Positions 56,769 to 64,000 are shown, counted from the first letter of the stretch. The stretch is DNA of 64,000 nt from Bacteroidales bacterium (GCA_017519185.1 JAFWSX010000013.1:24884-88883), one strand, 5' to 3'. A program made the numbers and translations. Notes: generated by a model not told the origin, from the sequence alone.

Positions 56769-56865
56769 TTCGGGCAGCAACGCACTGCCGCGCTCTGCGA
56801 AGCAGGTTCCGGCAGCTGCCCCAACGTGGCTGCGTGGTCGCTCGCGCGAGCCTCGTCCTCCTACA

Positions 56866-56899
56866 AAGCAAAACGACAGCCATGAAGGCTGTCGTCTGC
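56866..56899 (-). terminator. Terminator of tRNA-Gly
   Basis: Stem CGACAGCC / GGCTGTCG (about 56874-56894) with a 5-nt loop; on the minus strand it is followed by a T-rich stretch (GTTTTGCTTT), just downstream of the tRNA 3' end. Confidence 0.7.
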
Positions 56900-56905
56900 T
56901 TTGAG

Positions 56906-56978
<73 letters not shown>

Positions 56979-56991
56979 GTGATTGGGATGG

Positions 56992-57042
56992 CAAAGATAT
57001 GGATATTTTTGATATGTGCAAACAAAAAAGATGATAAATTTG
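56992..57042. promoter_or_regulatory. Divergent -7 boxes (tRNA-Gly / outer-membrane protein)
   Basis: TATCTTTG on the minus strand (56992-56999) for tRNA-Gly; TAAATTTG on the plus strand (57035-57042) for the gene at 57060, with a TTTG at 57008-57011 (23-bp spacer, slightly long). Confidence 0.55.
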
Positions 57043-57059
57043 CGGAAACAGAATCCTGC

Positions 57060-60026
57060 ATGAGAAAAATCGTATCTATCTTGTTCTGCCTGTTATGCTG
57101 CATCGCGACGGCATATGCTCAGTTGTATTATACTCCCGGCAGTGATCCGATCAGAAGATGGAGGAGTCTGCTCACAGAACATTATGAGATTATCTATCCC
57201 GAAGGAATAGATTCCCTGGCAAGAGTTTACGCGGCCAATATGGAGGCCGTCAGAAATGACGCCATCGTCCTTCCCCAGAAAGTAAGTCCGGCGCGCACTT
57301 CAGTTATACTGCATCCCTACACCTTGTCCGGTGACGATGAGAAGCGCAGCAACACTCCGCTCAGGCTTGACGTCTATACCGGCCCCGAGATGTATGACTA
57401 TATGTCAGAGCCTTGGGAATACACCACTGCAATAGCAAAAAGCCGCCAGCTGGGGCAGGAATATCTGCTTGACAGAGGATTCTTCAATGTCCTTTCATAT
57501 GTTCTGGGCGACAATATGCGCCTTCTGGGCGACAATGTATTCTTCAACGGATTCTACAGGCTGGGCGATGAGAAGGTGGCAGTTACTGACCTGTCCCACG
57601 CCGGTGTCGGCAGAGATGCAGATTACCTCAAGGTATACCGTACATCCTTCATAGAAAATGACCTTCGCAATTATGACAGGTGGAAACTCGGATCATATGA
57701 ATATATAACACCCGGCAAGGATGCATTCGGGTATATCCTCGAGTCTAATTACCGGTTTCAGCACGATGACTATCCTTTTGGCCGCGAGTGGGCGGACATA
57801 GTGGTAGCCCATCCGGTAACTGCATTGCTCAAGGGCAGAAGGGCAGATGCTGTCGGTACGTTTATGGCACCTCAGTTCAATGAGGCCAGGGATTCCCTTG
57901 CTGCACTTTTCCAAAGAGATTACAATTCCCGCCGGCCGTTCACTCCGTCCACTTCAGTATGGCCGGCCCGCAATTACACCGAATATGTGTATTTTGTGTA
58001 TATGGAGTCCCAGGATGCCATATATGCCATCAAGGAAAGCCTCCAGGAAGCGCCTCAGCTTGTAAAAATCGACCTGAGTGCAGGTACCGAAAAGTTCCTG
58101 ATGTTTTTCAATCCGAACACATCTTGCATCACGGAATGTAACGGCATCCTCTATTGGAGCGAAACCGTTCACAAAGGGCCGTGGGAACTTTTGGACTATT
58201 CAGAAATATTTTCCTACAATACTGCAAACGGTGCTGTGAAGCGGCTTACAAGGAACACCCGGTATTTCCATCCCGTACCGAACGAGAGCGGCACGGTGCT
58301 GGCAGTCAGCGAAAACACTCCGGAAGGTGATTCATACCTTACAATATTGTCTCCGTCCGGCAACAAGGAGATGAGCATAAGGGCCCCGCAAAACGGCTCG
58401 ATCAAGGAGATGGTCTGGCTGGGCGATGTCCTGTACTGCCTTATAGTTACCAAAGACGGTGTTGGCGTCTATTCGATGAGTGATGACGGATGGAACATAA
58501 GTATCGCCCCTCAGTGGCAGAACATCAGTGACTTTTCGATATACGACATGAATGTCGATGGGCGGCAGACAAAAGTCATTACGTTCGTAAGCGATGTGGA
58601 CGGTGTGTCGAACGTATATGCCTACAATCCTGCGACAGGCAGCGTACATCAGCTTGTAAATTCTCCTTACGGAGCAGCTGAGGCGCAGCCCTACAAGGAC
58701 GGAGGCCTCATATACTGCCAGTATGGCCCCACCGGCTATTCCATTGTCAGGACTTCTGCCGATTATCTGGAGATGAAGAAGGTGGATATGTCTTCTCCTT
58801 ACAAGTTTCCCCTGGCAGAAAAAGGTTCCGAGCTGGCATCCAATGCCTATCCCAAGCCCAGTGAAGACTACATAGCAGAATTTATGGACGAAGGGAGGTA
58901 TCCTTCCAAGCGCTATTTCAAGCCTGCCAATTGGTTCAATGTCCACAGCTGGCTTCCTCTGTATGTCAATATCGGGAATGGAAAGAGCAGGATGGCCAGC
59001 ATCGCATCTTTGGGCGCGATGGTAATGTCGCAGAACAAGCTGGGGACGGTTTCAGCTATGCTCGGCTATTCATACGGCCGCAGCCAGTACTCTAACGTGA
59101 GACGGCACGGATTTCACTCAAGTCTGACCTTCAATGGCACGATTCCCAGGATAGAGCTGAAAGCAGAGTTCAATACGGAAGAGAAGATGAGCTTCGCCCG
59201 CTATATGGACGAATTCGGGCAGCCGGCGCACGCATATCTGATGGCCGATGACGGCCTGCCGTACTATGACGTATCTGTCCGCCTGTATCAGCCTTTGACA
59301 TACAGCGCCCTCGGATTCAACGCTTCCCTACTACCCTCGCTGAGCTATCATCACAACAACATCAGGGCGATAGATTACATCAACAAAGTGGGCTGTACAC
59401 ATTCTGATTATATCGAAGCAGGAATCAGCGGCTCGGTGGAGACTGAACCTGCCCACGCGGCCATTTATCCTCGCTGGGGTCTTGGCTTTTCTATGGACCG
59501 CATCTCTCCTGCATTTCTTGGAGAGGCTTCCAGATGGTTCACTTCCCAGCTGAAGACGGAAGTGTCTGCATATCTGCCCGGCATATGGACAACGCACGGA
59601 GTGAGCGCTTCGATGGCATTTGTACGCCAGAACTGGAAAAACGGGGATGCTGTGTTCCCGATCACCAGCCTCATCGATCTTCCGAGAGGATATCTGATAA
59701 AGGACCTGGCGCAGTTCAACAGCAGGAAATACCTGAAACTGGCTGTGGACTATGCCGCTCCGATAAATCTTAGTGATACCAGCCTCGGAGGTGTGATGTA
59801 CCTGCGGAGGCTTCAGCTCATCCCGTTTGCTGATTATGCCGTCAGCAGCCAGCACGACGGCGGCAGGATACATTATTACAGCTTCGGTACGGACCTGCTG
59901 CTGGATTTCAATGTAGCAAGGTTCAAGGCGGACCTGTCGGCGGGAGTACGAGGCGCACTGAACAATGGCGACGCCTATATGGGGCAGAACGCCACTGTCC
60001 AGTTCCTTTTCAAGCTTGGCCTGTAA
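57060..60026 (+). CDS. Large outer-membrane protein: beta-propeller plus C-terminal barrel
   Basis: A 988-residue exported protein (signal peptide ending ATAYAQ) without a recognised family name. An N-terminal region (HYEIIYPEGIDSLARVY, about 38-260) resembles degenerate peptidase-MA-like domains; no HExxH motif is seen, so it is probably inactive. TolB-like propeller blades follow (about 330-640) and the last 300 residues alternate as in a beta-barrel, ending in VQFLFKLGL with a terminal aromatic pattern. The ATG at 57060 was chosen; a longer frame would start inside the tRNA. It ends directly against the pfkA stop. Confidence 0.75.
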   Translation: MRKIVSILFCLLCCIATAYAQLYYTPGSDPIRRWRSLLTEHYEIIYPEGIDSLARVYAANMEAVRNDAIVLPQKVSPARTSVILHPYTLSGDDEKRSNTPLRLDVYTGPEMYDYMSEPWEYTTAIAKSRQLGQEYLLDRGFFNVLSYVLGDNMRLLGDNVFFNGFYRLGDEKVAVTDLSHAGVGRDADYLKVYRTSFIENDLRNYDRWKLGSYEYITPGKDAFGYILESNYRFQHDDYPFGREWADIVVAHPVTALLKGRRADAVGTFMAPQFNEARDSLAALFQRDYNSRRPFTPSTSVWPARNYTEYVYFVYMESQDAIYAIKESLQEAPQLVKIDLSAGTEKFLMFFNPNTSCITECNGILYWSETVHKGPWELLDYSEIFSYNTANGAVKRLTRNTRYFHPVPNESGTVLAVSENTPEGDSYLTILSPSGNKEMSIRAPQNGSIKEMVWLGDVLYCLIVTKDGVGVYSMSDDGWNISIAPQWQNISDFSIYDMNVDGRQTKVITFVSDVDGVSNVYAYNPATGSVHQLVNSPYGAAEAQPYKDGGLIYCQYGPTGYSIVRTSADYLEMKKVDMSSPYKFPLAEKGSELASNAYPKPSEDYIAEFMDEGRYPSKRYFKPANWFNVHSWLPLYVNIGNGKSRMASIASLGAMVMSQNKLGTVSAMLGYSYGRSQYSNVRRHGFHSSLTFNGTIPRIELKAEFNTEEKMSFARYMDEFGQPAHAYLMADDGLPYYDVSVRLYQPLTYSALGFNASLLPSLSYHHNNIRAIDYINKVGCTHSDYIEAGISGSVETEPAHAAIYPRWGLGFSMDRISPAFLGEASRWFTSQLKTEVSAYLPGIWTTHGVSASMAFVRQNWKNGDAVFPITSLIDLPRGYLIKDLAQFNSRKYLKLAVDYAAPINLSDTSLGGVMYLRRLQLIPFADYAVSSQHDGGRIHYYSFGTDLLLDFNVARFKADLSAGVRGALNNGDAYMGQNATVQFLFKLGL

Positions 60027-61007
60027 TCAGACGCTGAGGATCTTGGTAATCTCGTAGAGGTTGCGGTTGATCTGGTTGTGACGGCTGCAGGCCTCTTCGA
60101 AAGGTGTGTAGGTCACTTCTCCCTTATGGATGCCCACCATAACCCCCTTGCGGTTGTCAAGAAGGGCTCCAACGGCTTCATAACCGAGAGTGCTGGCAAG
60201 CACACGGTCGCTGCAGGTAGGGCTGCCGCCGCGCTGTATGTGGCCGAGAGTTGTGACGCGGGTGCTGTATTCAGGGATGCGCTCCTTCACCTTAGCAGCC
60301 ACTTCTTCGGCACTTCCCATCTTGCCGCCTTCGGAAACGATGATGATGCCTGAGGTCTTGTTCTTGCGTCGTTCGATGACAAGATAGTTGCAGAGGCTTT
60401 CGATGTCAGTCATAATCTCCGGAACGAGCGTCACCTCGGCTCCGGTTGCAATACCGGTGTTGAGACCGATGAAGCCAGCATCGCGGCCCATGACTTCCAC
60501 GAAGAACACCAGGTTGTGGCTCTGCGCGGTGTCGCGGATCTTGTCGATGGCATCCATCGCCGTATTGATGGCTGTGTCGAAGCCGATGGTATAGTCAGTA
60601 CCGTATATGTCATTGTCGATTGTGGCAGGTATACCTACTATAGGTATGTCGAAATCCCCTCCGAGAGCCATCGCTCCTCTGAACGAGCCATCGCCTCCGA
60701 TAACCACCAGACCGTCGATTCCAGCTTCGACAAGGTTGTCGTACGCAATCTGCCTTGCTTCCTTCTCTTTAAACTCAGGGCAGCGTGAAGTCTGGAGGAT
60801 GGTGCCTCCACGGTTGATGATCTTAGAGACGGACTGAGACTGCATAGGGATAAATTTCTTTTTGAGGATGCCTTTGTAACCCTCCATAATCCCCACAACA
60901 TCAATCTTATAGAAAATGGCCGTACGGACTACGGCTCTGATTGCAGCATTCATTCCCGGAGAATCTCCGCCCGACGTAAGCACTCCGATTTTCTCTATTT
61001 CATGCAT
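60027..61007 (-). CDS. pfkA: ATP-dependent 6-phosphofructokinase
   Basis: PfkA, 326 residues, phosphorylates fructose-6-P in glycolysis. Blocks are LTSGGDSPGMNAAIRA, the ATP-site GGDGSFRGA with Gly after GGD (the ATP-type, not the PPi-type Asp), and the catalytic GIPATIDND with the base Asp, followed by GRDAGFIGL and GGSPTCSDR. A near-consensus TATCTTTA on the minus strand (61033-61040) is the probable promoter. Tail to tail with the outer-membrane protein gene, no gap. Confidence 0.97.
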   Translation of the reverse strand: MHEIEKIGVLTSGGDSPGMNAAIRAVVRTAIFYKIDVVGIMEGYKGILKKKFIPMQSQSVSKIINRGGTILQTSRCPEFKEKEARQIAYDNLVEAGIDGLVVIGGDGSFRGAMALGGDFDIPIVGIPATIDNDIYGTDYTIGFDTAINTAMDAIDKIRDTAQSHNLVFFVEVMGRDAGFIGLNTGIATGAEVTLVPEIMTDIESLCNYLVIERRKNKTSGIIIVSEGGKMGSAEEVAAKVKERIPEYSTRVTTLGHIQRGGSPTCSDRVLASTLGYEAVGALLDNRKGVMVGIHKGEVTYTPFEEACSRHNQINRNLYEITKILSV

Positions 61008-61080
61008 ATATTTTGATGTTAATTTTCGTCAGTAAAGATAGTGATTTTAAATTGTTTTTTATTATTAAATAAATTTTTCA

Positions 61081-61088
61081 TACCTTTG
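61081..61088 (+). promoter_or_regulatory. -7 box of the OmpA-like gene
   Basis: TACCTTTG in a very AT-rich region, about 50 bp before the ATG at 61138. Confidence 0.55.
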
Positions 61089-61137
61089 AATGTTACTATA
61101 CACCGACCGACAATTGTTATAATCAAATATTTACTCT

Positions 61138-62532
61138 ATGAAAACTTTGTTCAAAGGATTTCTTATCGCTTCGCTGATGTTTATCGGCGTGGCTGCCAAC
61201 GCTCAGACTAAGATTTACAGCAACGTTGGTACAATCGATGTTACAAAAGCCGAATATAACGGCGACCAGGTAGATCTTGCCTATACCGTTACCATCGATC
61301 CCGAGGTGCAGAACATCATCGGACTCAAAGGCAAGAAAGGCATTGTTATAACCGCCGCCCTGACTGAAGGTGATTACAAACAGGTAATTGAGTGCCTCGT
61401 CATCAGCCCTGCCAAAGGCAACGCCCGTTCAGCTTGGCTGGAAGGCAAATGCGAAGATGTTACCAACAACGTCCGCTATTTCAATGCAAATGCCACTGAA
61501 CCCCTCGTAATCAAATCTAACTACACTCTGAAGGCTAAAGACTGGACTTCTCCCAAGACTGCCCTGACTGTTACCACTCAGGAATACAAGAAGGAAGAGT
61601 GCCTTGTCCGCCTCAATCAGAAGAACGTGGCCAAACTCAAAGCTACCGACCTTACTCCTGCATGGGCTAACCTCGCAGCTAACGGCGGCGAGCCCGAGAA
61701 ACACCTCCAGACCAAACTTTACTATCCTGTAAACGTTACCAACGAGGTTGACGATTATCTCGAGAACGCACAGACCCTGTCACTTCTCAGAACCCTCGAT
61801 TCACCGAACTTCGATGTTACCGGCATCAAGATCAACGGTTGGGCATCTCCTGAGGCTACCGTAGCTTACAACCAGAAACTTTCTGAGAAACGTGCCGCTA
61901 CAATGAAGGATATCATTTCTTCAAGGTACAGCTTCCCTGAGGATGTTTATACTGTAAGCGGCAACGGTGAGTACTGGGATCTCGTTGAGGCTTATGTTGC
62001 TGCAAGTGATGATCCTGCTCTGAAGAAATGGGCCGAGAGGAAGTTCTCTAACCTTGATGCAAGAGAAGCTGCCCTGAAGCAGACAGGTGCTTACAAGGAT
62101 ATCTTCAACACCGTATATCCTCGTTCACGTTTCGCTGACTGCGATGTAACTTACAAGCTCGTCAACTTCGACGCCGCTGCAGTCCGCTCAATCTACAACA
62201 CTTATCCTGAGCAGCTCAGCGAGGCTGAGTTCGAGGCTCTTGCAACTCTCAACGACAACGTTGACAAGGCTGTTGTAGAAAAAGGTCTTTCATTCTATCC
62301 GGAGAGCCAGGCTCTTAACAACCTCGCAGCCAAGGCTGCCTGCGCTGAGGGCAACTATCGTCAGGCTATCAACTACCTCCAGAAAGCTGGCAACAGCAGG
62401 GAAGTCTTCAACAACATGGGTGTTTGCTACATGCTCCTTGGCGACAAGGCATCTGCTACTCAGTCATTCCAGAGGGCTTTCGGTCTTCCTGAGGCTACCA
62501 AGAACCTCAACGAGATCAAGAAGATGGACTAA
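61138..62532 (+). CDS. Exported OmpA-like/TPR protein
   Basis: A 464-residue exported protein (signal peptide ending AANAQ). A beta-sandwich N-terminal part (about 25-190) is followed by an OmpA-like segment (about 225-270, INGWASPEATVAYNQKLSEKRA) with the Asn/Arg pattern of peptidoglycan binding, and TPR-type helices at the C-terminus (about 375-455, YRQAINYLQKAG...NNMGVCYMLLGDKASA). The order resembles DUF3868-containing fimbria-associated proteins, but that match is tentative. The codon usage suggests high expression. A terminator follows. Confidence 0.75.
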   Translation: MKTLFKGFLIASLMFIGVAANAQTKIYSNVGTIDVTKAEYNGDQVDLAYTVTIDPEVQNIIGLKGKKGIVITAALTEGDYKQVIECLVISPAKGNARSAWLEGKCEDVTNNVRYFNANATEPLVIKSNYTLKAKDWTSPKTALTVTTQEYKKEECLVRLNQKNVAKLKATDLTPAWANLAANGGEPEKHLQTKLYYPVNVTNEVDDYLENAQTLSLLRTLDSPNFDVTGIKINGWASPEATVAYNQKLSEKRAATMKDIISSRYSFPEDVYTVSGNGEYWDLVEAYVAASDDPALKKWAERKFSNLDAREAALKQTGAYKDIFNTVYPRSRFADCDVTYKLVNFDAAAVRSIYNTYPEQLSEAEFEALATLNDNVDKAVVEKGLSFYPESQALNNLAAKAACAEGNYRQAINYLQKAGNSREVFNNMGVCYMLLGDKASATQSFQRAFGLPEATKNLNEIKKMD

Positions 62533-62554
62533 TTGATAATACACATATTATATA

Positions 62555-62590
62555 AAAGGTGACTGGCCTTCGTGCCAGTCACTTTTTTTA
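62555..62590 (+). terminator. Terminator before tRNA-Leu
   Basis: Stem GTGACTGGC / GCCAGTCAC with a CTTCGT loop, followed by seven T (62555-62590). Confidence 0.88.
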
Positions 62591-62591
62591 T

Positions 62592-62599
62592 TACCTTTG
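62592..62599 (+). promoter_or_regulatory. -7 box of the tRNA-Leu gene
   Basis: TACCTTTG ends 10 bp before the first base of the tRNA; the -33 region lies inside the preceding terminator. Confidence 0.6.
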
Positions 62600-62666
62600 T
62601 CACACTTACGCCTTGGTGGTGGAATGGTAGACACGAGGGACTTAGGCTGGTTCTTTGAAATAATTA

Positions 62667-62698
62667 TTTGTAAGACATGATGGTTGATCTTAACTTTG
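62667..62698 (+). promoter_or_regulatory. Internal promoter of the intron-encoded endonuclease
   Basis: TTTG (62667-62670), a 20-bp spacer and TAACTTTG (62691-62698), full Bacteroidetes consensus inside the intron. The ATG at 62704 follows by five bases, predicting a leaderless mRNA. Confidence 0.65.
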
Positions 62699-62703
62699 CG
62701 TGT

Positions 62704-63324
62704 ATGAGCAAAGCTAAATATTCAATTGAAGATGTCAAGCAGGCTGTTTCTGACAGCAAGTCTGTAGCGGGTGTCTTGAGGCAATTAGGGCTTAGGCCCA
62801 TTGGTGGGAACTATAGAACCATAAATAGGATAATAGCGGAAACCCAAATCGATACTTCTCATTTTACTGGGCAGGGATGGAATGTCGGATTGGCCTTTAA
62901 GCCGAACAAGGGCATCTCAGATGAAGACATATATGTAAAAGAGTCATCATATAAATGCTCTTGGCGGTTGCGCGAGCATTATAAGAAAACTACAGGCATC
63001 GCTCATTGCGAAAAATGTGGTTTGGATAGTTGGCAAGCTCACCCTATTCCGCTTGAGATTCATCATATCAATGGTAATAATACGGACAACAGATTGGAGA
63101 ATCTTCAACTGCTATGCCCGAACTGCCACGCTCTTACAAAGAATTATCGAGGAAGAGCCAAATTGAGTGCTCTGTCCGAAAGGAGAGATGTAGAATGTCG
63201 TAAATTCAAGGAAGCCTTAACGGGTAATGCCGATGGTAATCTTGAGCCAAGCCTTTTCAAAGAGGAAGGTGCAGAGACTAGACACGACACACCTAAAGAC
63301 GATCGGTCCATGGTGAAGGAATAG
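62704..63324 (+). CDS. Intron-encoded HNH endonuclease
   Basis: A 206-residue HNH protein. The N-terminal DNA-binding helix region (about 5-58, SVAGVLRQLGLRPIGGNY, IDTSHFTGQGWN) is the one found in many free-standing phage and bacterial HNH enzymes. The HNH domain (about 85-155) has a zinc ribbon, CEKCG and CPNCH, and the IHHINGNNTDNRLENL core with the general-base His. The last 50 residues are encoded by the ribozyme core, and the stop TAG at 63322-63324 is part of P7. The ATG at 62704 was preferred to the one at 62677 because of the promoter box between them. A homing role is inferred. Confidence 0.88.
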   Translation: MSKAKYSIEDVKQAVSDSKSVAGVLRQLGLRPIGGNYRTINRIIAETQIDTSHFTGQGWNVGLAFKPNKGISDEDIYVKESSYKCSWRLREHYKKTTGIAHCEKCGLDSWQAHPIPLEIHHINGNNTDNRLENLQLLCPNCHALTKNYRGRAKLSALSERRDVECRKFKEALTGNADGNLEPSLFKEEGAETRHDTPKDDRSMVKE

Positions 63325-63368
63325 TCCGGACCACAAACAGAGATGGTGGCGAAAGCCATAGTGGCAAG

Positions 63369-63419
63369 AAAATCCCTTGGGCAGTAATGTCCGTGCGGGT
63401 TCGAGTCCCGCCCGGGGCA
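63369..63419 (+). other. Probable integration (att) site in the tRNA-Leu 3' end
   Basis: The tRNA 3' end with its T arm (GCGGGTTCGAGTCCCGC) directly precedes a tyrosine-recombinase gene reading away from it, the usual layout of an element integrated into a tRNA gene. The second repeat would be right of the window, so this is unproven. Confidence 0.5.
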
Positions 63420-63463
63420 CGAAGGAATGTTTTTGAAGTTTTTCAAGCATTTCTTGCAAACGG

Positions 63464-63507
63464 AAAAGTCTAACAATTAGCGAGTTGCTGTTGTTAGACT
63501 TTTTTTA
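63464..63507 (+). terminator. Terminator after tRNA-Leu
   Basis: Stem AAAAGTCTAACAA (63464-63476) / TTGTTAGACTTTT (63491-63503), ending in a T run to 63507. Confidence 0.85.
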
Positions 63508-63537
63508 ATGTTGCTTGGTATTTCGGAAAATAGCTTG

Positions 63538-63567
63538 TATTTTTGTCTTGTAAATAGTTTTTACAAG
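63538..63567 (+). promoter_or_regulatory. Promoter and inverted-repeat operator of the integrase gene
   Basis: TATTTTTG (63538-63545) is followed at once by a perfect 8-bp inverted repeat CTTGTAAA (63547-63554) / TTTACAAG (63560-63567) with a 5-bp spacer, ending 2 bp before the ATG. The repeat covers the expected start site, as a repressor operator would, or forms an mRNA hairpin. Confidence 0.5.
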
Positions 63568-63569
63568 CT

Positions 63570-64000
63570 ATGGCTGTAACGTTCTATCTTTTCACGAGGC
63601 CGGACAAGAAAGGCGACCACCCGATTTACACATCCATCTACCTCAATGGGTGCAGGTTCTGTTCCAGTATAGGGTACAGCATCAGCCCCAATAAATGGGA
63701 TGACGAGAAAATGAAGGTGAAACACGGTGCAAGCAATGCCAGGAAGGTTCCGTTCAATACCATCAACTCCAGGATATCGGCAATCTCTTCCAAGTTCGAC
63801 ACCCTTGAGGCCAACAATGCGAAGCTGACCAAGGAACAGATCAAGAAGCAGCTTGCAGAAGTAATAGGAAGGCAAGTTAAGGGAGAAGAGACGGAGGAAA
63901 GCGGCTCGGTCGGCTTCTTCAAGCACTTTGACGAGTTCATTCTCGATGGGAAAATAAACCACAAATGGGCTTTGAATACCGTCAAGAAATGGGGAACGCT
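63570..64000 (+). CDS. Tyrosine recombinase/integrase (5' part, cut by window)
   Basis: The first 143 residues of a Bacteroidetes-type phage integrase: an arm-binding domain (about 1-100, MAVTFYLFTRPDKKGDHPIY, IGYSISPNKWD, INSRISAISSKFDTLEA) and the beginning of the SAM-like core-binding domain (GFFKHFDEFILDGKINHKWALNTVKKW). The catalytic R-H-R-Y domain lies beyond position 64000. It begins 150 bp after the tRNA-Leu 3' end and reads away from it, marking the left end of an integrative element. Confidence 0.88.
   Translation, partial: MAVTFYLFTRPDKKGDHPIYTSIYLNGCRFCSSIGYSISPNKWDDEKMKVKHGASNARKVPFNTINSRISAISSKFDTLEANNAKLTKEQIKKQLAEVIGRQVKGEETEESGSVGFFKHFDEFILDGKINHKWALNTVKKWGT

Larger units (their letters stand above)
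62644..63368 (+). ncRNA. Group I intron (tRNA-Leu UAA type, IC3-like)
   Basis: The 725-nt insert lies after U34, as in cyanobacterial and plastid trnL-UAA. Core elements: Q at 63238-63253 (AATCTTGAGCCAAGCC), R at 63268-63282 (GGTGCAGAGACTAGA) and S at 63320-63328 (AATAGTCC). P7 pairs GACTA (63276-63280) perfectly with TAGTC (63322-63326). P9 is GGCGAAAGCC near 63350. The intron ends in G (63368). A P1 of GGGACU with GGUUCU (just inside the intron) is possible, though the register at U34 is not settled. The HNH frame lies between P1/P2 and the core. Confidence 0.88.
62610..63419 (+). tRNA. tRNA-Leu (UAA) interrupted by a group I intron
   Basis: Exon 1 is 62610-62643: acceptor GCCTTGG, D arm, anticodon stem AGGGA and loop CTT, exactly 34 nt up to U34. 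Exon 2 is 63369-63419: AAAA, stem TCCCT, a 17-nt long variable arm, T arm GCGGG-TTCGAGT-CCCGC, acceptor CCGGGGC and discriminator A. Joining them gives the loop CTTAAAA, anticodon TAA, and an 85-nt class II tRNA with all stems closed (two G-U pairs in the acceptor). CCA is not encoded. Read without splicing, the loop would lack its 3' stem strand, so splicing is required for function. Confidence 0.9.

Noticed and set aside
62610..62690. Unspliced tRNA-Leu with anticodon UAG read straight through
   Set aside because: The 3' strand of the anticodon stem is missing downstream; TCCCT and the rest of the tRNA are found 725 nt later, and group I core elements lie between.
63464..63507. GTTAGACT in the tRNA-Leu terminator as another regulator site
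   Set aside because: It is simply one arm of the terminator stem; there is no paired repeat or promoter beside it.

Overview
The window looks like a Bacteroidales chromosome, GC about 55%. Promoters are of the TTTG-N19/21-TAnnTTTG type, most genes lack a Shine-Dalgarno sequence, and the content includes many signal-peptidase II lipoproteins, BACON domains, an Oar-like TonB receptor, a Spi/streptopain-type C10 peptidase, DUF3244 and CAZyme genes. An uncultured gut lineage is plausible; genus cannot be assigned by eye.

Layout. 1-15 kb: HerA-like ATPase (partial), secreted esterase, murB, secreted aminopeptidase C, M24 aminopeptidase and S9 peptidase in tandem, a 1584-residue alpha-2-macroglobulin-like protein, murA (active-site Cys replaced by Asp), dusB, lpxK. 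16-21 kb: GH51 arabinofuranosidase, then the rplM-rpsI-rpsB-tsf operon with a structured leader before rpsB and a terminator after tsf, followed by a 150-bp element with terminal inverted repeats. 21-28 kb: an accessory segment, more AT-rich towards its right end, with a lipoprotein, a CE1 esterase, a membrane-bound TPR/HTH regulator, a DUF3244 protein, a C10 peptidase, a second lipoprotein paralogous to the first, and an orphan ECF sigma factor. 28-37 kb: comF, a lipoprotein with exact 54-residue repeats, dacA (c-di-AMP synthase) overlapping mutS2, metK behind a SAM-II-like riboswitch, two divergent BACON lipoproteins, a metallo-beta-lactamase-fold hydrolase. 37-45 kb: Oar-like TonB receptor, a multidomain BACON/OB-fold lipoprotein and a surface nuclease lipoprotein. 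45-57 kb: mannose-1-phosphate guanylyltransferase, pheS, and a carbohydrate-esterase/GH43 group without an obvious SusCD pair; a second inverted-repeat element (209 bp); tRNA-Gly. 57-62.5 kb: large propeller/barrel outer-membrane protein, pfkA, OmpA-like/TPR protein.

The most striking locus is at the right end. A tRNA-Leu(UAA) gene is split after U34 of the anticodon by a 725-nt group I intron encoding an HNH endonuclease. The intron has Q, R and S core elements that closely resemble the cyanobacterial trnL-UAA intron, and the insertion point is the same. The endonuclease reading frame runs through the ribozyme core and its stop codon lies in the S strand of P7. Directly after the tRNA is a tyrosine-recombinase gene reading off the window edge, so this tRNA probably also holds an integrative element: two mobile elements in one tRNA gene.

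Genes that seem to work together: secreted peptidases with uptake of peptides (2.9-7.9 kb); a regulated C10 protease cassette (22.9-27.4 kb); a TonB receptor with a surface nuclease (37-45 kb); and deacetylation plus arabinoside removal from plant or mucin glycans (16-17.6 and 47-56.5 kb).
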